Positions 30,044 to 42,590 of a stretch of DNA of 64,000 nucleotides are shown here, one piece after another (the first letter of the stretch is position 1; every line of letters starts with the position of its first letter). The DNA is from Macrolepiota albuminosa. Taxonomy: Eukaryota; Basidiomycota; Agaricomycetes; Agaricales; Agaricaceae. Both the position numbers and the translations under genes were made by a program. Location: contig JAMWFC010000049.1 of NCBI GenBank assembly GCA_027475525.1, forward strand, positions 559,297-623,296. The letters are read 5' to 3'. The notes under the pieces were generated by a model. The model had not been told where the DNA came from. It was given only the letters and a program-made list of their open reading frames with translations, and made no database searches.

Positions 30044-31319
30044 ATGATGCAAGGAGCATCCACAGTGATTGAACTTGAGGCACAACAAGCACCTGCACCT
30101 ACAGAAACTATTCCAATCACCGACATAGACTACAATCATATTTTGGCAGCAATATTGACATCATTCAATGACATTGATCTATTACCCAACATTGAGGAGA
30201 AGCCCAGGACCTGGGAAGAAGCAAAGGCAGGGGTGTGTGAGTCCTGTTTATATTACAGAAAGTCTCCCACCAGAGTTGTGATTGCAGCTGTCCATGTCGA
30301 TGACTTCCTGTCTATTGCTAGCTTCAAAACCAAAAATGACCAGTTTAAGGCACAGATGCAAATGACCTGGATGGTCACTGACATAGGAACACTGAAGTAT
30401 CTCATGGGAGTATCCATGGAGTGGGAAAGAGAAAAAAACATAGTAATGTTGTTGCAGATAGCGTTTATTGACCACATGGTATGACAATTCAGACAGTCAG
30501 ATGCACACTCACTCTCCCTTCCCATGGAGCCTGGCCTCAAGCTCAGATGACCAAGATGCAATGCACAGACACAACAAGACAGAGAAGAAATTGCATGGCT
30601 CCCTTACAGATCCTTAGTTGGTTGCCTTCTCTACATTGCAATTGCAACCAGGCTGGACATTGCATACGCCATACAGCAACTGTCTCAATTTCTGGTTAAC
30701 TACAACAGAACATACTGGAATGCCGGTATACGATTACTGAGATACCTCTAGGAATTGAAAGAACTGAAGCTTTGTCTTAGAGGCCCATCCATTACTCTTC
30801 AAGGCTTTACAGATACTGACTGAGTGAGTTGTCTAGACATAAGGAGGAGTACAGGGGGCTACATGTGGTTGCTCAGGTCAGGTGCTGTATCCTGGTCTGT
30901 ATGTAAACAAAAAACAATGGCAACATCCTTATATGAGGCTGAATACATGGCAGCTTATGAATCTACGCAAGAATGCATCTGGTTGTGCATGCTACTAAAT
31001 GCTATTGGATGGGACCTCATAAAAAAACCAACAATGCTGTTCTGCGACAACAAGGCTGCAATCTCATTATTGGAAGATCCAACAGCTCATGTGAGAGTGA
31101 AACACTTCAACATCAAGTACCATTTCATTTGTGAATGAGCCTACAATGGAGAAATTATCATAAAATACATGAACACTAGGAACAATGTTGCTGACATATT
31201 CACCAAGACCTTGTCAAAACCACTCTTCTTATGGCTTTGGCAGATGCTGGGCTTGTCTTGACAATGCCATGATCTCATACGTGAGAAGGAGTACGAGTCA
31301 TATCCATGGTAAGAAGGAG
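30044..31319 (+). pseudogene. Ty1/copia relic C1: RT and RNase H
   Basis: Plus-strand copia pol, broken. 30220-30480 holds the RT part with AAVHVDDFLSIA (VDD catalytic motif) and LKYLMGVSMEWE. A frame break follows, and 30824-31138 is RNase H (RRSTGGYMWLLRSGAVSW, LYEAEYMAA, FCDNKAAISL), ending with the NVADIFTKTL-type tail near 31200. A purine run aagaaggag precedes TGTTGGAG at 31320, the likely 3' LTR start, which is cut within 25 bp by the repeat module beginning about 31345. The N-terminal gag and integrase are missing. Confidence 0.85.
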
Positions 31320-31344
31320 TGTTGGAGCATTATGGGTATAATAT

Positions 31345-33240
31345 CTATATAGAATGGGACAACCGTTTCGTGGGAACTATCTGATTAGTAAGGCTGACCA
31401 AGGCTGACCAAGAACCTTCCTTTTAGGGTAATAACATAAGAGTTGGCTCATTTCAGCATTAGAAATGCTTAGAAAATTCAGATAAAATCACTGAAAAATC
31501 AGAAAAAATTCGAGGCCTACTGATACACTGACTTGAGTTTTTCTGAGATTTATAAATGCTTAAAGAAATCTGAAAAATTCAATTTAGCTTACAATAATGC
31601 TCTGAGAGTTGAGGCAAACTGGGATTAAGCATTGAGTTGTGAAAACCGAGGCCTTAACCGAACGAAGTGAGGTTGAGGCTGGGATTAAGCATTGAGTTGT
31701 GAAAACCGAGGCCTTAACCGAACGAAGTGAGGTTGAGGCTGGGATTAAGCATTGAGTTGTGAAAACCGAGGCCTTAACCGAACAAAGTGAGGTTGAGGCT
31801 GGGATTAAGCATTGAGTTGTGAAAACCGAGGCCTTAACCGAACAAAGTGAGGTTGAGGCTGGGATTAAGCATTGAGTTGTGAAAACCGAGGCCTTAACCG
31901 AACAAAGTGAGGTTGAGGCTGGGATTAAGCACTGAGTTCTCTATACATACTTGGAGCCCTAACCGAACGAAGTGAGGTTAGGGTGGAGGCTTAGTTGGGG
32001 GGGGTTTGGGGGCGAAGCCCCCAACGAGCTACGAAATTCGTGCCGAAGGCACGAATCGTAGCTCGTCTATATAGAATGGGACGACGCCTGGGAATTGATC
32101 TGATTAGTCAGTTCTGACTAAGGCTGACAAAGAATTGCCTTTTTCGTTTGTTTTTTGGTAGATGTATGTATAAAATGCTTAAGAAATTCAGATAAAATCA
32201 CTGAAAAATCAGAAAAAATTCAAGGTCTACTGATACACTGATTGTGAATTTTTTGAGGTTTATAAATGCTTTAAGAAATCTGAAAAATTCAAGAAAAATT
32301 CATTGCTCTGTTTTTCAGGAGATGTTAGTGGAAAATGCTCAAATAATTCTAGAAAAATCACCAGAAAATCAGGAAAAATTCAAAGGCTACTAATATACTG
32401 ATTTTTAGTTTTTTAAAGATTTATAAATGCTGAATAAAATCCGAAAAATTCAATTTAGTTTACAATAATGCTTTGAGAGTTGTGGAAAGAGAACTGAGTT
32501 GTGAAATGCGGAGGCCTTAACCGAACGAAGTGAGGTTGAGGCTGGGAATAAACACTGAGTTGTGAAATGCGGAGGCCTTAACCGAACGAAGTGAGGTTGA
32601 GGCTGGAAATAAACACTGAGTTCTCTATACATACTTGGAGCCCTAACCGAACGAAGTGAGGTTAGGGTGGAGGCTTAGTTGGGGGGGGTTTGGGGGCGAA
32701 GCCCCCAACAAGCTACGAAATTCGTGCCGAAGGCACGAATCGTAGCTCGTCTATATAGAATGGGACAAGGCCTGGGAAAAAATGTGATTACCAAGGCTGA
32801 CCAAGAACCTTCCTTTTAGGGTAACAACATAAGAGTTGGCTCATTTCAGTATCAGAAATGCTTAGAAAATTCCAGGAAAATCACTGGAAAATCAGAAAAA
32901 ATTCAAGAACCAATAATACACCAAGTTAAGTTTTTTTTTTGGGATTTATAAAATGCTCAGGAAATGTGGAGAATTCCAGAAAAACTCAATTGGTCTGTTT
33001 TCCGGAAGATGTTAGTAGAAAATGCTCAAAGATTCTAAGAAAATCACTCAAAAATCGGAAAAAATTCAAAGGCTACTGACATACTGATTTAGTTTTTTGA
33101 AGATTTATAAATGCTCAATAAAATCTGAAAAATTCAAGAAAAATTCAATTTAGCTTACAATAATGCTTTGAGAGTTGCGAAAACCGAGGCCTTAACTGAA
33201 CAAAGTGAGGTTGAGGCTGGGATTAAGCATTGAGTACCGC
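31345..33240. repeat. Third block of hairpin/minisatellite modules
   Basis: No gene. Three modules (about 31345-32065, 32066-32760, 32761-33240) in the orientation of the right arm at 10482-12381. They include five 60-bp minisatellite units at 31621-31920, two near 32500-32620, and gagctacga/gggggc hairpins at 31995-32065 and 32690-32755. These copies are less decayed than those at 11600-11880. The block is inserted in the start of the C1 copia LTR. Confidence 0.8.
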
Positions 33241-34400
33241 AAAACGATGGCCAGGGTCAACTGGGCCACCGAACGCTTTGTCCGAACGCTTTGTTCAATA
33301 TACTATATAACCACACGCTCCACATAAATATCCCCCAGTCTCGTTTATACGTCTCTGGGGGTAAGTCATGCACATTACTGATGTTCATACATATGCTAAT
33401 CACACACGTACCTAGATTGTCGTACTGATATAAACAACCTAGGTACATACAAATACAGTCTCGTTTATACGTCTCTGGGGATTGTCGTACTGGTATAAAC
33501 AACCTAGGTGTCCGTCACACCGCTCTAAGTGTAACTTCCAGTACAGTTTCTAAGAAAACGCTCAAGTTCTGTACTCCTCCCTCGTCCTCACCCTCAACTC
33601 TCAAGCCGTGCAAAGTATGCACCCTCAGCAGGACCACACCTCCTTCGGCCACACCCGCACCCCACACCCAGCCCTCTGCCATTGCCTATACCTCCTACGC
33701 CCATCCTAACACCCGCACTTGCCAACGCACTCTCCACCTCTGCCTGCGCTCTCAATGCCCTTCACCTACCTCTCTTCCCACAACCTTTGCCTTCTCCATA
33801 TACATGCTCGCACTCTCATGCACTCCCTTTGATATGAGTGTCCAGATTAGCTAGGGGCCAATTATGCGCTGCACTTCTGGCACACCGTACACTTCCTGTG
33901 TGGACATCAATGTGCACGACAACGAGCCCGTCAATCTGAGGAAGCAACTCCGATGTGGGAATGAGGATGTGGTAGATCAGGCTGCTCTTGTGGGAGAGGT
34001 TAAGGATTCAACAAACAGTTCACGTCCTCAAGAAATCTGACCCTCCAGTGTCTCGTACTCGGAACACATTTATGCATGAAGTACATGTTGTGCTTTTCTG
34101 CAAAGCCCATAATTGATTATCTTTGGCTATCTAAGCTTCATTCGGATGCTCGAACATGTCTATATAGTACCATTAAATCCACGTTTCTTGTCGCAATGCC
34201 ATGGTTGCAAGCTTGGCAACATTTCTCTCTCTCCGCAAGTCTCTTTCTCCCCTCTTCGGACAGTGCTCCATGCTCCTTGGTTCTCTTTGGCATACCAGGT
34301 ACATGGCATATATAAATATTTCCAGTATCATTGTACCTATGTCGTATACTTGCACAAATCACATATATGCATATATCAAATAGAGTTCCATGATTAGAAT
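33241..34400. other. Intergenic stretch with short direct repeats
   Basis: No convincing gene. cagtctcgtttatacgtctc occurs at 33336 and 33456, and gattgtcgtactg-tataaac at 33415 and 33480 (diverged, so natural). 33600-33830 is a C-rich stretch with no long ORF. 34080-34400 precedes the 3' end of the DUF6535/ankyrin gene. Confidence 0.5.
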
Positions 34401-34407
34401 GCAGAGA

Positions 34408-36432
34408 TTATGGTGTCTCTTCATCCACAATGTGAGATGTCGTTCCATATGGGGCGAGCCTGACTGTTTGGTAATGTTCCAAGTACTCGACAAGTGTGTC
34501 ATTGCCTTTGCTGCGTGCGATGTCAAGCAATGTTCTCCCTCCAGCATCCTTGACTGTTCTATCCCATCCGCAGTCAAGCAAAAGCTTCACTCTTTTCAGG
34601 TCAACAACGCTTAAAAACCCTTTCAATGCACGGTAGAGTTCATTGTGACTACTTGATTGGGCACCATGATCCAAAAGGTATGTCACCATTGTACGGGAGT
34701 TCCACGAGTAGTTTTGAATGGCAATGTCAAGCGCTGTAAATGAGAGGGATCGCTCCTGCACAGAGATCAAAGCTGGCTCTCGTTCAATAAGGGCGATGGC
34801 CACATCCAGATTGCCTGCGTCGACTGCATAATGCAAAGCGGTCCGACCAATATAATTACAACAATTGAGGTCAATTCCTCGATGCACCAATTCACGAAAG
34901 TCTTCTTCATCCCCGACAATTGCACATAGACGCAAGAACTTGGCGCTTGATTTGCTGCCAGATTGAAATAGGTTGGGACCGCCCAAATCCAGAAGCCACC
35001 GAGATAAGACACGATGCCTGTATCCGAGTGCCGCTCGATAAGCTTCAGACAGTGCATCCCTTATCTGTTCTTGCCAGTCCTTGAAATCAGCTGTAGCTTC
35101 ATCTAGCAGAGTCTTAAGATCGAAGACCTTCATAAAAATTTCAATGAGTCGGCCATATTTGTTACTTTTCCCAATCTCGTCCTCCATGGAAGATGCTGAA
35201 TACATCTCTTGCATTCTTGATATGTAATTAGTGACTGCAGAGGTAAGATAACTATTCCCTGAAAGATGTTTAGCGGGAAAATAGTATATGAAAGGCGATC
35301 TATCAAGCAAGCCATCAGTCGCCTCAAGGACAACTTGCTTGACCGAGTAGTTAGATGAGTGGTTGAATAGCCATGCAAAGGAGTCAAGAGCGAGATCATC
35401 AGGAAAAAAAGGTGATTGCTCAAACACTTTATAGTGCTCTGCCTTTCTCAGAGAACCCTTTCGTGGATGCCATGGTTTCTGCGGCTGCCGCTGTGGCCGT
35501 GGTTGCCACAGTTTCCCCAGTTGCCACGCCTCCAAGGAAAAAGTAAGCATATGCCAGAGATACTGGCATGTATATGCTATGGTACCTAAAGCATACCATA
35601 GGATTTCAGTTGGATAGAACATGGAGGGGATGCGGTAGGGACAAGCAATGTCCAAGGCTGGAATCATGGAAGATCCAAAGTAGAAGAGAAACGTGAGAGC
35701 AGTGATCACACCAACAATTCCAGGTATTGGACGGGACAACTGTGAAACATAGAGAACTAGTCCAACCAGAAAGATCGCAACTGAGCAATGTAGAATCAAT
35801 GGAAGACTCTGAATAATGTCGCCGAGCTTATATTTCTCAAGTCCGCCAAAGCGGAATTGGCGGATCAAAGCACGGGTTTTGGCATCACCAGAAACCGTCG
35901 CGGTATAAGCCTGTTCACTGGTGTTAGACGACATAGAAGACAGCAAAAGAATAACAGACTTGGATCCATTGTTTAGCTAGAACAGACAAGAGGGCAGTTG
36001 ATAACGAGAGAGCGAGGCTCGTAAAAAAGAGTCCGTTCACCCATACATCTATGGAAGTGTGCATCTGGCTTTCGGGACCCAGAGATGCTGCAGGAACAGC
36101 ATCTATCCTCGTTCTATTTCCGGCGGCTCTCAATAATTGGTTGTTTTCAACAAGTAGGGATACCGTGATTTGTGCGTTATCAGGTTGGAGCGCTTGAGAC
36201 GTTTGAGCGACAAATGTCGTTACTACTGCCGAGAAGAGTGCAGCCTGTCTTGGATTAAGACGACATTTAGGAATGTATGTTCATCAATACTCACGAAAAC
36301 AAGGAGACTTTCAAGGATGCTCTGATAGCCTTCGATCATGTCCGCATCATGACTCTCTGCTTCGTCAAGATAGACATTCCACACACGCGCATTCTCTTTT
36401 GCTTCTTCTCCGGGTTTGTCAGGGCTGTACAT
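34408..36432 (-). CDS. DUF6535 membrane protein with C-terminal ankyrin repeats
   Basis: Three exons on minus: 36432-36295, 36244-35960, 35910-34408; introns of 50 nt (36245-36294) and 49 nt (35911-35959), both GT..AG and phase 0. Product about 641 aa. The N terminus carries the DUF6535 signature: RVWNVYLDEAESHDADMIEGY, then LLVF-AALFSAVVTTFV across intron 1 and LSVLAKQWIQ at the end of exon 2. Several hydrophobic helices follow (in exon 2, and about residues 185-240), so it is probably an integral membrane protein. The C-terminal third has ankyrin-type repeats (NYIGRTALHYAVDAGNLDVA, DAGGRTLLDIARSKGNDT). ATG 36430-36432 fits, but a tag acceptor just upstream leaves room for a further 5' exon. 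DUF6535 has no known biochemical role. Confidence 0.88.
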
Positions 36433-36967
36433 CTCTGTGTAATCATAATTACGACCACCTAGGAGCTATAAGGTGAATGGATATCATTTCATAACAAATC
36501 CACGACAGTACCCAAGTTATGGACGCCGAAGGTCCGAAGGCGCGATCCATGCAAGAGGTTTGCCATTGTGAGTAGGAAAGAGGTTATACGTGGCCGTTCT
36601 TCCATGAATCGAATCAAATGATGATTATGGATTGATGATGATTTGCTCATCACTTGAGCCCAGGAATCGAAGGGAGGAAACGAAAGACAAATAAGGTAAG
36701 GGGTGTCTTCAAATCTATCATTCTTTGCTTTGATCACATTGACACCGGGTCATCCATGATATTCCTGAGCGGCGGAAGAACAGGTAGTGTACGGTTGCCA
36801 TCCAGGGTCAGGTCAAGTTTTTGTTGCAGCAAGTTACACGCAGCGGCTACGAACAGACACTAAATAGGTAATGTGACAGCTAGTGTCGTTGTACTACACC
36901 AGGGCGAAAATAATACTAAGATTACGTGCGCTTAAGGGCGCTTCTCATCTATCGGTAGGCGTTCAAC
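36433..36967 (-). other. Upstream of the DUF6535 gene; start of copia C2 3' LTR
   Basis: 36489-36737 has an 82-codon minus frame without relatives here. From 36968 downward the minus strand reads TGTTGAACGCC directly after a GGTGGGAG purine tract, so the C2 copia 3' LTR starts at 36968. I cannot place its end. Confidence 0.45.
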
Positions 36968-38830
36968 ACTCCCACCTGACGAAGTGCCCACAGCGTCACT
37001 GTAAATCATGTCTAGAAAATTCGCCTGCGATACCCATCTTCCTCCGGAGCCTATCGACGACGTCGCGAGCTAAAGGCTTCGTGAGGAGGTCGGCGGCCAT
37101 GTCGTCAGATGGAATGTAAGCGGGTTTGATCTTGCCGTCGTAGACGGCCTGTCTGAGCCAAAACCAGTGACAGTCGAGGTGCTTGAGGCGACCCATGGGC
37201 TCTGGCTGTTTGGATACGAGGACTGCTGATTGATTGTCCAGGTTTAGGACAAGCGGTGAAGACTGGGGTGTGCCGATATCTGCGAGGAAATTGCAGAGCC
37301 AGCAGAGTTCGCAACCTGTCTTGCTTGCAGCAACAAATTCTGCCTCCGTCGTTGACAAGGCTATGATACTTTGTAGTTTTGACATCCAGCTGACGGCGCC
37401 TTCGGCAATGGTAAGGACTGAGCCAGTGGTGGAATGGCCATTGTCAGGGTTGCCACCGTGATCGGCGTCAGCGTATGCAAGGAAGTGAGAGGGGAATGAA
37501 GTGGCTGCGTTGGCAGAGTACTCTATCTTGTAGTTGAGAGTACTGCAAATACATTCCATTAGGTGTTTTGCGGCCTTCCAATGCTTCGGTCCTGGGCAAG
37601 CATTAAACAGACATAATACTCCCATTGCGTATGCTATATCTGGACGCGTGCACATGGCCAGATAAAGCAGCGCACCCATGGCCTGAATAGACGGGACTTT
37701 ATGCATCTCTTTGACCTCCTCTGGTGTCTGCGGGGAGTCCGCCTTTGAGAGACGGGCGCTTGGGTCGAGCGGGGTAGCAACAGCCTTACTGTCCAACATG
37801 TCAAAATGAGATAAGACCTCTATAGCATGAGCTTTCTGGTCAATCCATAGCTTTCGGCTGGGTCAATCACGGGTCACAACAACACTGAGGAGGCCTGTTG
37901 TGGGACCGAGGGTGCCGCAACTTGAAGTACTGCCTGAGCTTGTTGATGACTTTAAGGATGGTGGTTCGGGACTTAAAAGCAAGTGTCATATCGTTGACAT
38001 GAATGGGAATAATGATGCGGATGCCGTCTCTGAGATAGATATAAACGCATGGGTCCGAGGTAATACGGGTGAACCCAAGCCTGACTAGGACTTGATGGAG
38101 GCATTTGTTCTACAGGTTTGTGCCCTGTCAAAGGCCATATATTCCTCGCTCCAGCTTGGCGCAGGCATACCCTTTGCCCAGTTTATGCTGGACGTCGGCG
38201 GGGACCTCCTCAGAGAAACCCTCAGAAAACTTCATGTAAAGTTTGGTGTCAATGACACCATGCAGGAAAGCGGAAGAGATATCAACACACTCAAGATGCA
38301 TATCCTTGGCAGTGGCCAAAGCCAACACGGTGTGTACAGCTGCTCATTGGGCTGTCGGTGCAAATGTTTCGTCAAAGTCAATGCCAGGGCGCTGGCTGAA
38401 ATCCTGAGCAACGACTTGGGCCTTGAAGTGTTTGATAGTGCCATCTGGTAGGTGCTTTACTTTGAAAACCCACCTAGAGCCAATGGCCTTCTGACCTACC
38501 GGGAGGTATACCACATGCCACGTACCATTGTTCTTCAACACATTCATCTCATTGACCATTGCTTTGTGCCACTCAGCAGCGTTGTCACCAGCCATTGCCT
38601 CACAGTAGAATCAAGGATTTGTGTTATGAGCGCTGACCTTACATGCCCATGCTGTGTTAGCATGGACAGCACTGTAACTGTCACCACCAATGCCGTACTC
38701 CACAAAGGCCCAGCCAGCAAGAAGTAAGGCCTCATCAGACTTGATGTTGAGGACAAGTGTAAGACAGAATAATAATAGACTACACAACATAAGTAATAAG
38801 TCAAGAAAGTAGGTGAAGTTTCTCACCCTC
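36968..38830 (-). pseudogene. Ty1/copia relic C2
   Basis: Minus strand. 38830-38620 reads ALLLAGWAFVEYGIGGDS and VHANTAWACKVSAHN. 38595-38344 is the RT start (IGSRWVFKVKHLPDGTIKH, VVAQDFSQRPGIDFDETFAP). 38328-38128 continues it (DMHLECVDISSAFLHGVIDT), with stops between. After a damaged stretch 37799-36996 is an uninterrupted RNase H tail (YLAMCTRPDIAYAMGVL, GHSTTGSVLTIAEGAVSW, STTEAEFVAASKTGCEL, DMAADLLTKPL). The integrase and gag are absent. GGTGGGAG at 36969-36976 is the purine tract. Confidence 0.85.
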
Positions 38831-38952
38831 AGTCACTCTACATGGATGTGCAGATGGCTGAGGGTGGCAGTGTTTTTGTAGCTGTTATGTCAGAAATAAA
38901 AATAAAGTTTGGTGAAGATGTAAAGATTAGTAAATAGTTGACAAAACACGAG

Positions 38953-38976
38953 GCTTGCAGTGGCGTCACTGCAAGC
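38953..38976. repeat. 24-bp near-palindrome
   Basis: GCTTGCAGTG-GCGT-CACTGCAAGC, 10-bp perfect arms, between copia relics C2 and C3. Could be an element end or a transcription-factor site; nothing else supports a choice. Confidence 0.6.
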
Positions 38977-38997
38977 TGTCACCATCTATGTAAAATA

Positions 38998-40575
38998 GTA
39001 GAACAAAAGAAAATAATAAAATAAAATAAAAATCAAAGGGATGTTCTTGGCCTGGTATAGATGCATCTCCTCTAATACTCCTCCAGATGTGCTCGACCAG
39101 GTTGTTTCTGATATCAAGCTTTCCAAGTAAATAGTTGTGTTGAATGTGTCCGAGAGGTTTGGTAAAGAGGTCAGCTATGTTCTCAGTTGACAGAAGTGGC
39201 TCGATCTTGATGTTCCCTTCCTGGACTCGCTTGCATATGTAGTGGTGGCATATGTTGATGTGTTTTGCATGCGGCTATCCTTTTGTTGAGCTGGCTAGGG
39301 CAATAGACAACTAATTGTTGCAGTACAGTGTGACCAGCAACTGTTGAAGGTGATCAATCTCAACAAAGAAATTGTGCATCCACAATCCTTGCTGAGCTCC
39401 TCTCATGAGGGCCATATATTCTGCTTCTGTTGTGGATAAAGCTACTGTTGGTTGTCTCTTTGAGCTCCATGACACAGCTCCTCCAGCAATTATGAAAACA
39501 TAGCCTCCCATCGATCTTCTGGTGTTGTGATCCCCACCAAAATCAGCATTGACATATCCAACAGGCTTGATCAACTTGTTTTCCTGTTTTGAGTATGTAA
39601 TATGGTAGTTGAGGGTCTCTTTTATGTATCCAAGCACATGTAGCATTGTATTCCAGTGGGCTAGTCCTGGATTCAACTAAAAACAGGCAAGTAGGCCTAC
39701 TGCATACAACAAATTGGGGCATGTGACAACTTGTGCCCACATAAGTGAGCCAAGGAGTTTCCTGTATGGCTTGTCAGTCATGAAGAACTTGTCAGCTTTG
39801 GTCTGTGGACTCATTGCTTTGGTGAGTTGGATGCCTGCTAATAAGGAGGTGGTGCATGAGTTACATCTCTCCATGCCAAAGTGATCTAGGACATGCTTGA
39901 GGTATGTGCATTGTGAGAAGCTGATGGAACTTGTGGTAGCATCTCTCTCAATTGCCATGCCTACAATGAGAGAGGGATTCTCCAGGTCCTTGATTTTGTA
40001 CATCTGTCCCAGTTCACATTTTGCCTTCTCAGCTGCCTGTGGGTTTGTTGAGAGGTAAAGTGTTGTCAGTAAAGGTGTTTGTTATGGTGTGTTCATTTTT
40101 CTCAACTTTTGTGTGCACACAGCTGTTAGTGCAGGACATCCTGTAGCTCAGGATATGGCATGCATCATTCTTAGTATGCTACCAATCTCTTCCCCCTTGC
40201 ATCATCCTGTAAATGTTTTTTAACAGGCAACAGGCTTTCCCCTCTCCACTTTTAAAACCAGGCAGGACTTGCATGTAGATGGTATGAGACGGGACACTGT
40301 TGAGATATGTGGAGATGAAATCAACTTGGCAAATGTGAAGTCTGAGTTGTGCAGCAAGAGCAGCAGAGATTCTGATGAATCTGAGTCACATGACTGCAGC
40401 ATACTTTCATCAGAATTCTCCTCTGCAACTTGTGAGAACCCTTTAGCAACCAGCCAAGCCTTTCTCTGCACCACGTTGTAGTACTTGGTTGCAAGTAGTA
40501 CTGATAGTTCTGGGGCTTGATAGTGTAGAATGTCACTTTCAATGCATACTGACTTGATAATGAAATTGAGATGTT
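38998..40575 (-). pseudogene. Ty1/copia relic C3
   Basis: Minus strand. 40560-40430 contains YYNVVQRKAWLVAKGFSQV, an RT start, then broken sequence. 40060-39677 reads EKAKCELGQMYKIKDLENPS, IVGMAIERDATTSS and ADKFFMTDKPYRKLLGSLMW. The frame stops at 39677 and resumes directly with NPGLAHWNTMLHVLGYIKET, then RRSMGGYVFIIAGGAVSW and STTEAEYMALMRGAQQG (RNase H), with later stops. The B1 element interrupts it at 40576, and its upstream side resumes at 42317. Confidence 0.8.
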
Positions 40576-40652
40576 TGTCAGGTTCCGCTGAATCGGGGGC
40601 TTTCCGGGAAAGCGACGCCCTTACGATGCGGACTTGATCTACGGATACTCGG

Positions 40653-40752
40653 NNNNNNNNNNNNNNNNNNNNNNNNNNNNNNNNNNNNNNNNNNNNNNNN
40701 NNNNNNNNNNNNNNNNNNNNNNNNNNNNNNNNNNNNNNNNNNNNNNNNNNNN
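40653..40752. other. Assembly gap of 100 N
   Basis: Exactly 100 N, the usual placeholder for a gap of unknown size. It replaces most of element B1. Confidence 0.98.
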
Positions 40753-41330
40753 GCGGCCGGGTAATGACGAGGGGGGTAGTCGGGGTAGGGGGGTCCTCGG
40801 GGTTCTCGGGGTTGGGGGACGGGGCGCTGGTAACCGTAGTAGGGGGTGGGTGCAAAGGGGCCCTCGCTGGGGGGAATCGGGCGAGGCCCACTGGGTACAG
40901 GAGGGGTCTCCGGCAGGCCCCCGGGAATGCTCCGGTACGAGGGGACCTCCACGGGTCGTGCCATGGCTAGGTTGGGCGGAGGGGCCCAACTGGCTGAGGG
41001 CCCCAGATCATAGACGAGGGGACCTCCACGGGTCGTGCCATGGCTAGGTTGGGCGGAGGGGCCCAACTGGCTGAGGGCCCCAGATCATAGAGGATGGGTC
41101 GGGGGCCCAGTGGCGGTGGAGGTACTGAGGTTCGTATGGGAGGGGTGGGTAGACAGGGCGGGGGGTCTGCGCGGAGTAGTGGTCGGGTACCGGGCGTCCG
41201 TAAGGGTCGGTCTGGTACCCGGTGGGTAGACAGGGCGGGGGGTCTGCGCGGAGTAGTGGTCGGGTACCGGGCGTCCGTAAGGGTCGGTCTGGTACCCGTG
41301 GGGTAGTAGGTGTGAGTATACGTAGCCATC
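40753..41330 (-). pseudogene. B1 gag, N-terminal fragment
   Basis: Matches the B3 gag N terminus (54607-55031): MATYTHTYYPTG start near 41330 and a Pro-rich continuation. Duplications at 40938 and 41146, each of period 77, shift the frame. The rest is lost in the gap. Confidence 0.8.
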
Positions 41331-42316
41331 AAGAACGGTGTAAGGAAAGAGTCTTGATATTATGTCAGGTTCCGCTGAATCGGGGGCTTTCCGGGAAAGC
41401 GACGCCCTTACGATGCGGACTTGATCTACGGATACTCGGGGGTCTGGAACTCCGGGGCTAGGACTCCGGGGTTCAAGACGAGGACAGGGTAATCCCGGGA
41501 AAGGGGACTAGAGTCCGGGGGTTTTGGATGAAAGTGGCTGGGAGTTAGAGGGGGTCGAGTCGTGAACCGGAGGTTCTAAGACGAGACCAAGTTAGTAACT
41601 TAAGAGTCGCGAAGTGCGTACCAAACTTATAGCACGCGAATACCAAGGCGTGCCAGTCGAAGCGTACCAAACGAGGCGTACCAGTCAAACAAGAGGGCAC
41701 GCAATATAGCACGCGAATACCAAGGCGTGCCAGTCGAAGCGTACCAAACGAGGCGTACCAGTCAAACAAGAGGGCACGCAATATCCAAGTAACAGTTATG
41801 CAAAGTATGTAATATCAAGACTAGCGAATACATACCAGTCAAACAAGAGGGCACGCAATATCCAAGTAACAGTTATGCAAAGTATGTAATATCAAGACTA
41901 GCGAATACAGGGGGGGCTAGCTATAAGTACTACGGGAACGTGTCTCGGGGTTCCGGGGTGTCTAGGATGAGTTCCGGGGGCCATTGAGTAGCGGGCAGGG
42001 ACTGTATACCGGGATCGCGCGTGTGGGCCGCGCGATCAATTGGCGCGGGTGGAGCCGTGATGCGTGATGGGATCGTTGATCGGGGCTGGTGGCGGCTGAT
42101 GGCGGTCCTTGATGCGCGTGATGGCGGTGCCGGCGGTCGTGATGGCGGGGCGTGTCTTGTGGGGTCGGAGGGCTGATGGCGGTCCTTGATGCGCGTGATG
42201 GCGGTGCCGGCGGTCGTGATGGCGGGGCGTGTCTTGTGGGGTCGGAGGGAGGGTCCTGGAGGGTGTTCCGGGGGTGTCCCGGGGTGGGCCCGGAGGGAAG
42301 GGGTCGTGACAATGTT

Positions 42317-42590
42317 ATAATGTTGAAGGCTTTCAATAATCTTCCAGAAAGCAGAGGGTTCTCAACAAACTCCAGCCTAAGCAATTCACACTCTGGGAAT
42401 CACCAAGCCTTTGCCTATCAATTGCCTGTCTATTCTCTACTAAACTTGGGCTATTTATACTGTTTTTCTGGTGCACAGACCACTATCTACACATGACTCT
42501 TTGTTGTAAACTCCCCAGCCTCCAGGACATATTTGATAGTCCAATTTCCCTTTTGGAAGGCCTGTTTCAGTGCCACCAGTTCCACCATTC
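42317..42590 (-). other. Copia-like LTR or leader flanking B1
   Basis: The sequence that adjoined 40575 before B1 inserted. On the minus strand it contains agtataaatagccc, a good TATA box, followed by AT-rich transcript-like sequence, so it may be the 5' LTR of relic C3. No ORF. Confidence 0.4.

Larger units (their letters stand above)
40576..42311 (-). mobile_element. B1: Ty3 element collapsed around the assembly gap
   Basis: Left border TGTCAGGTTCC at 40576, right border ...TGACA at 42311. ATGTT at 40571-40575 and 42312-42316 is a 5-bp target duplication, so a full element was inserted here. Only 77 bp of the left LTR is present before a 100-N gap. After it come the N-terminal gag codons (40753-41330) and the right (5') LTR at 41363-42311. 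The roughly 10 kb interior is missing from the assembly. Four 77-bp duplications starting at 41146, 41629, 41756 and 42101, and one at 40938, distort what remains. Confidence 0.88.

Noticed and set aside
36489..36737. An upstream exon of the DUF6535 gene
   Set aside because: No DUF6535-like residues, and I could not find a convincing donor that joins it in frame; left unannotated.
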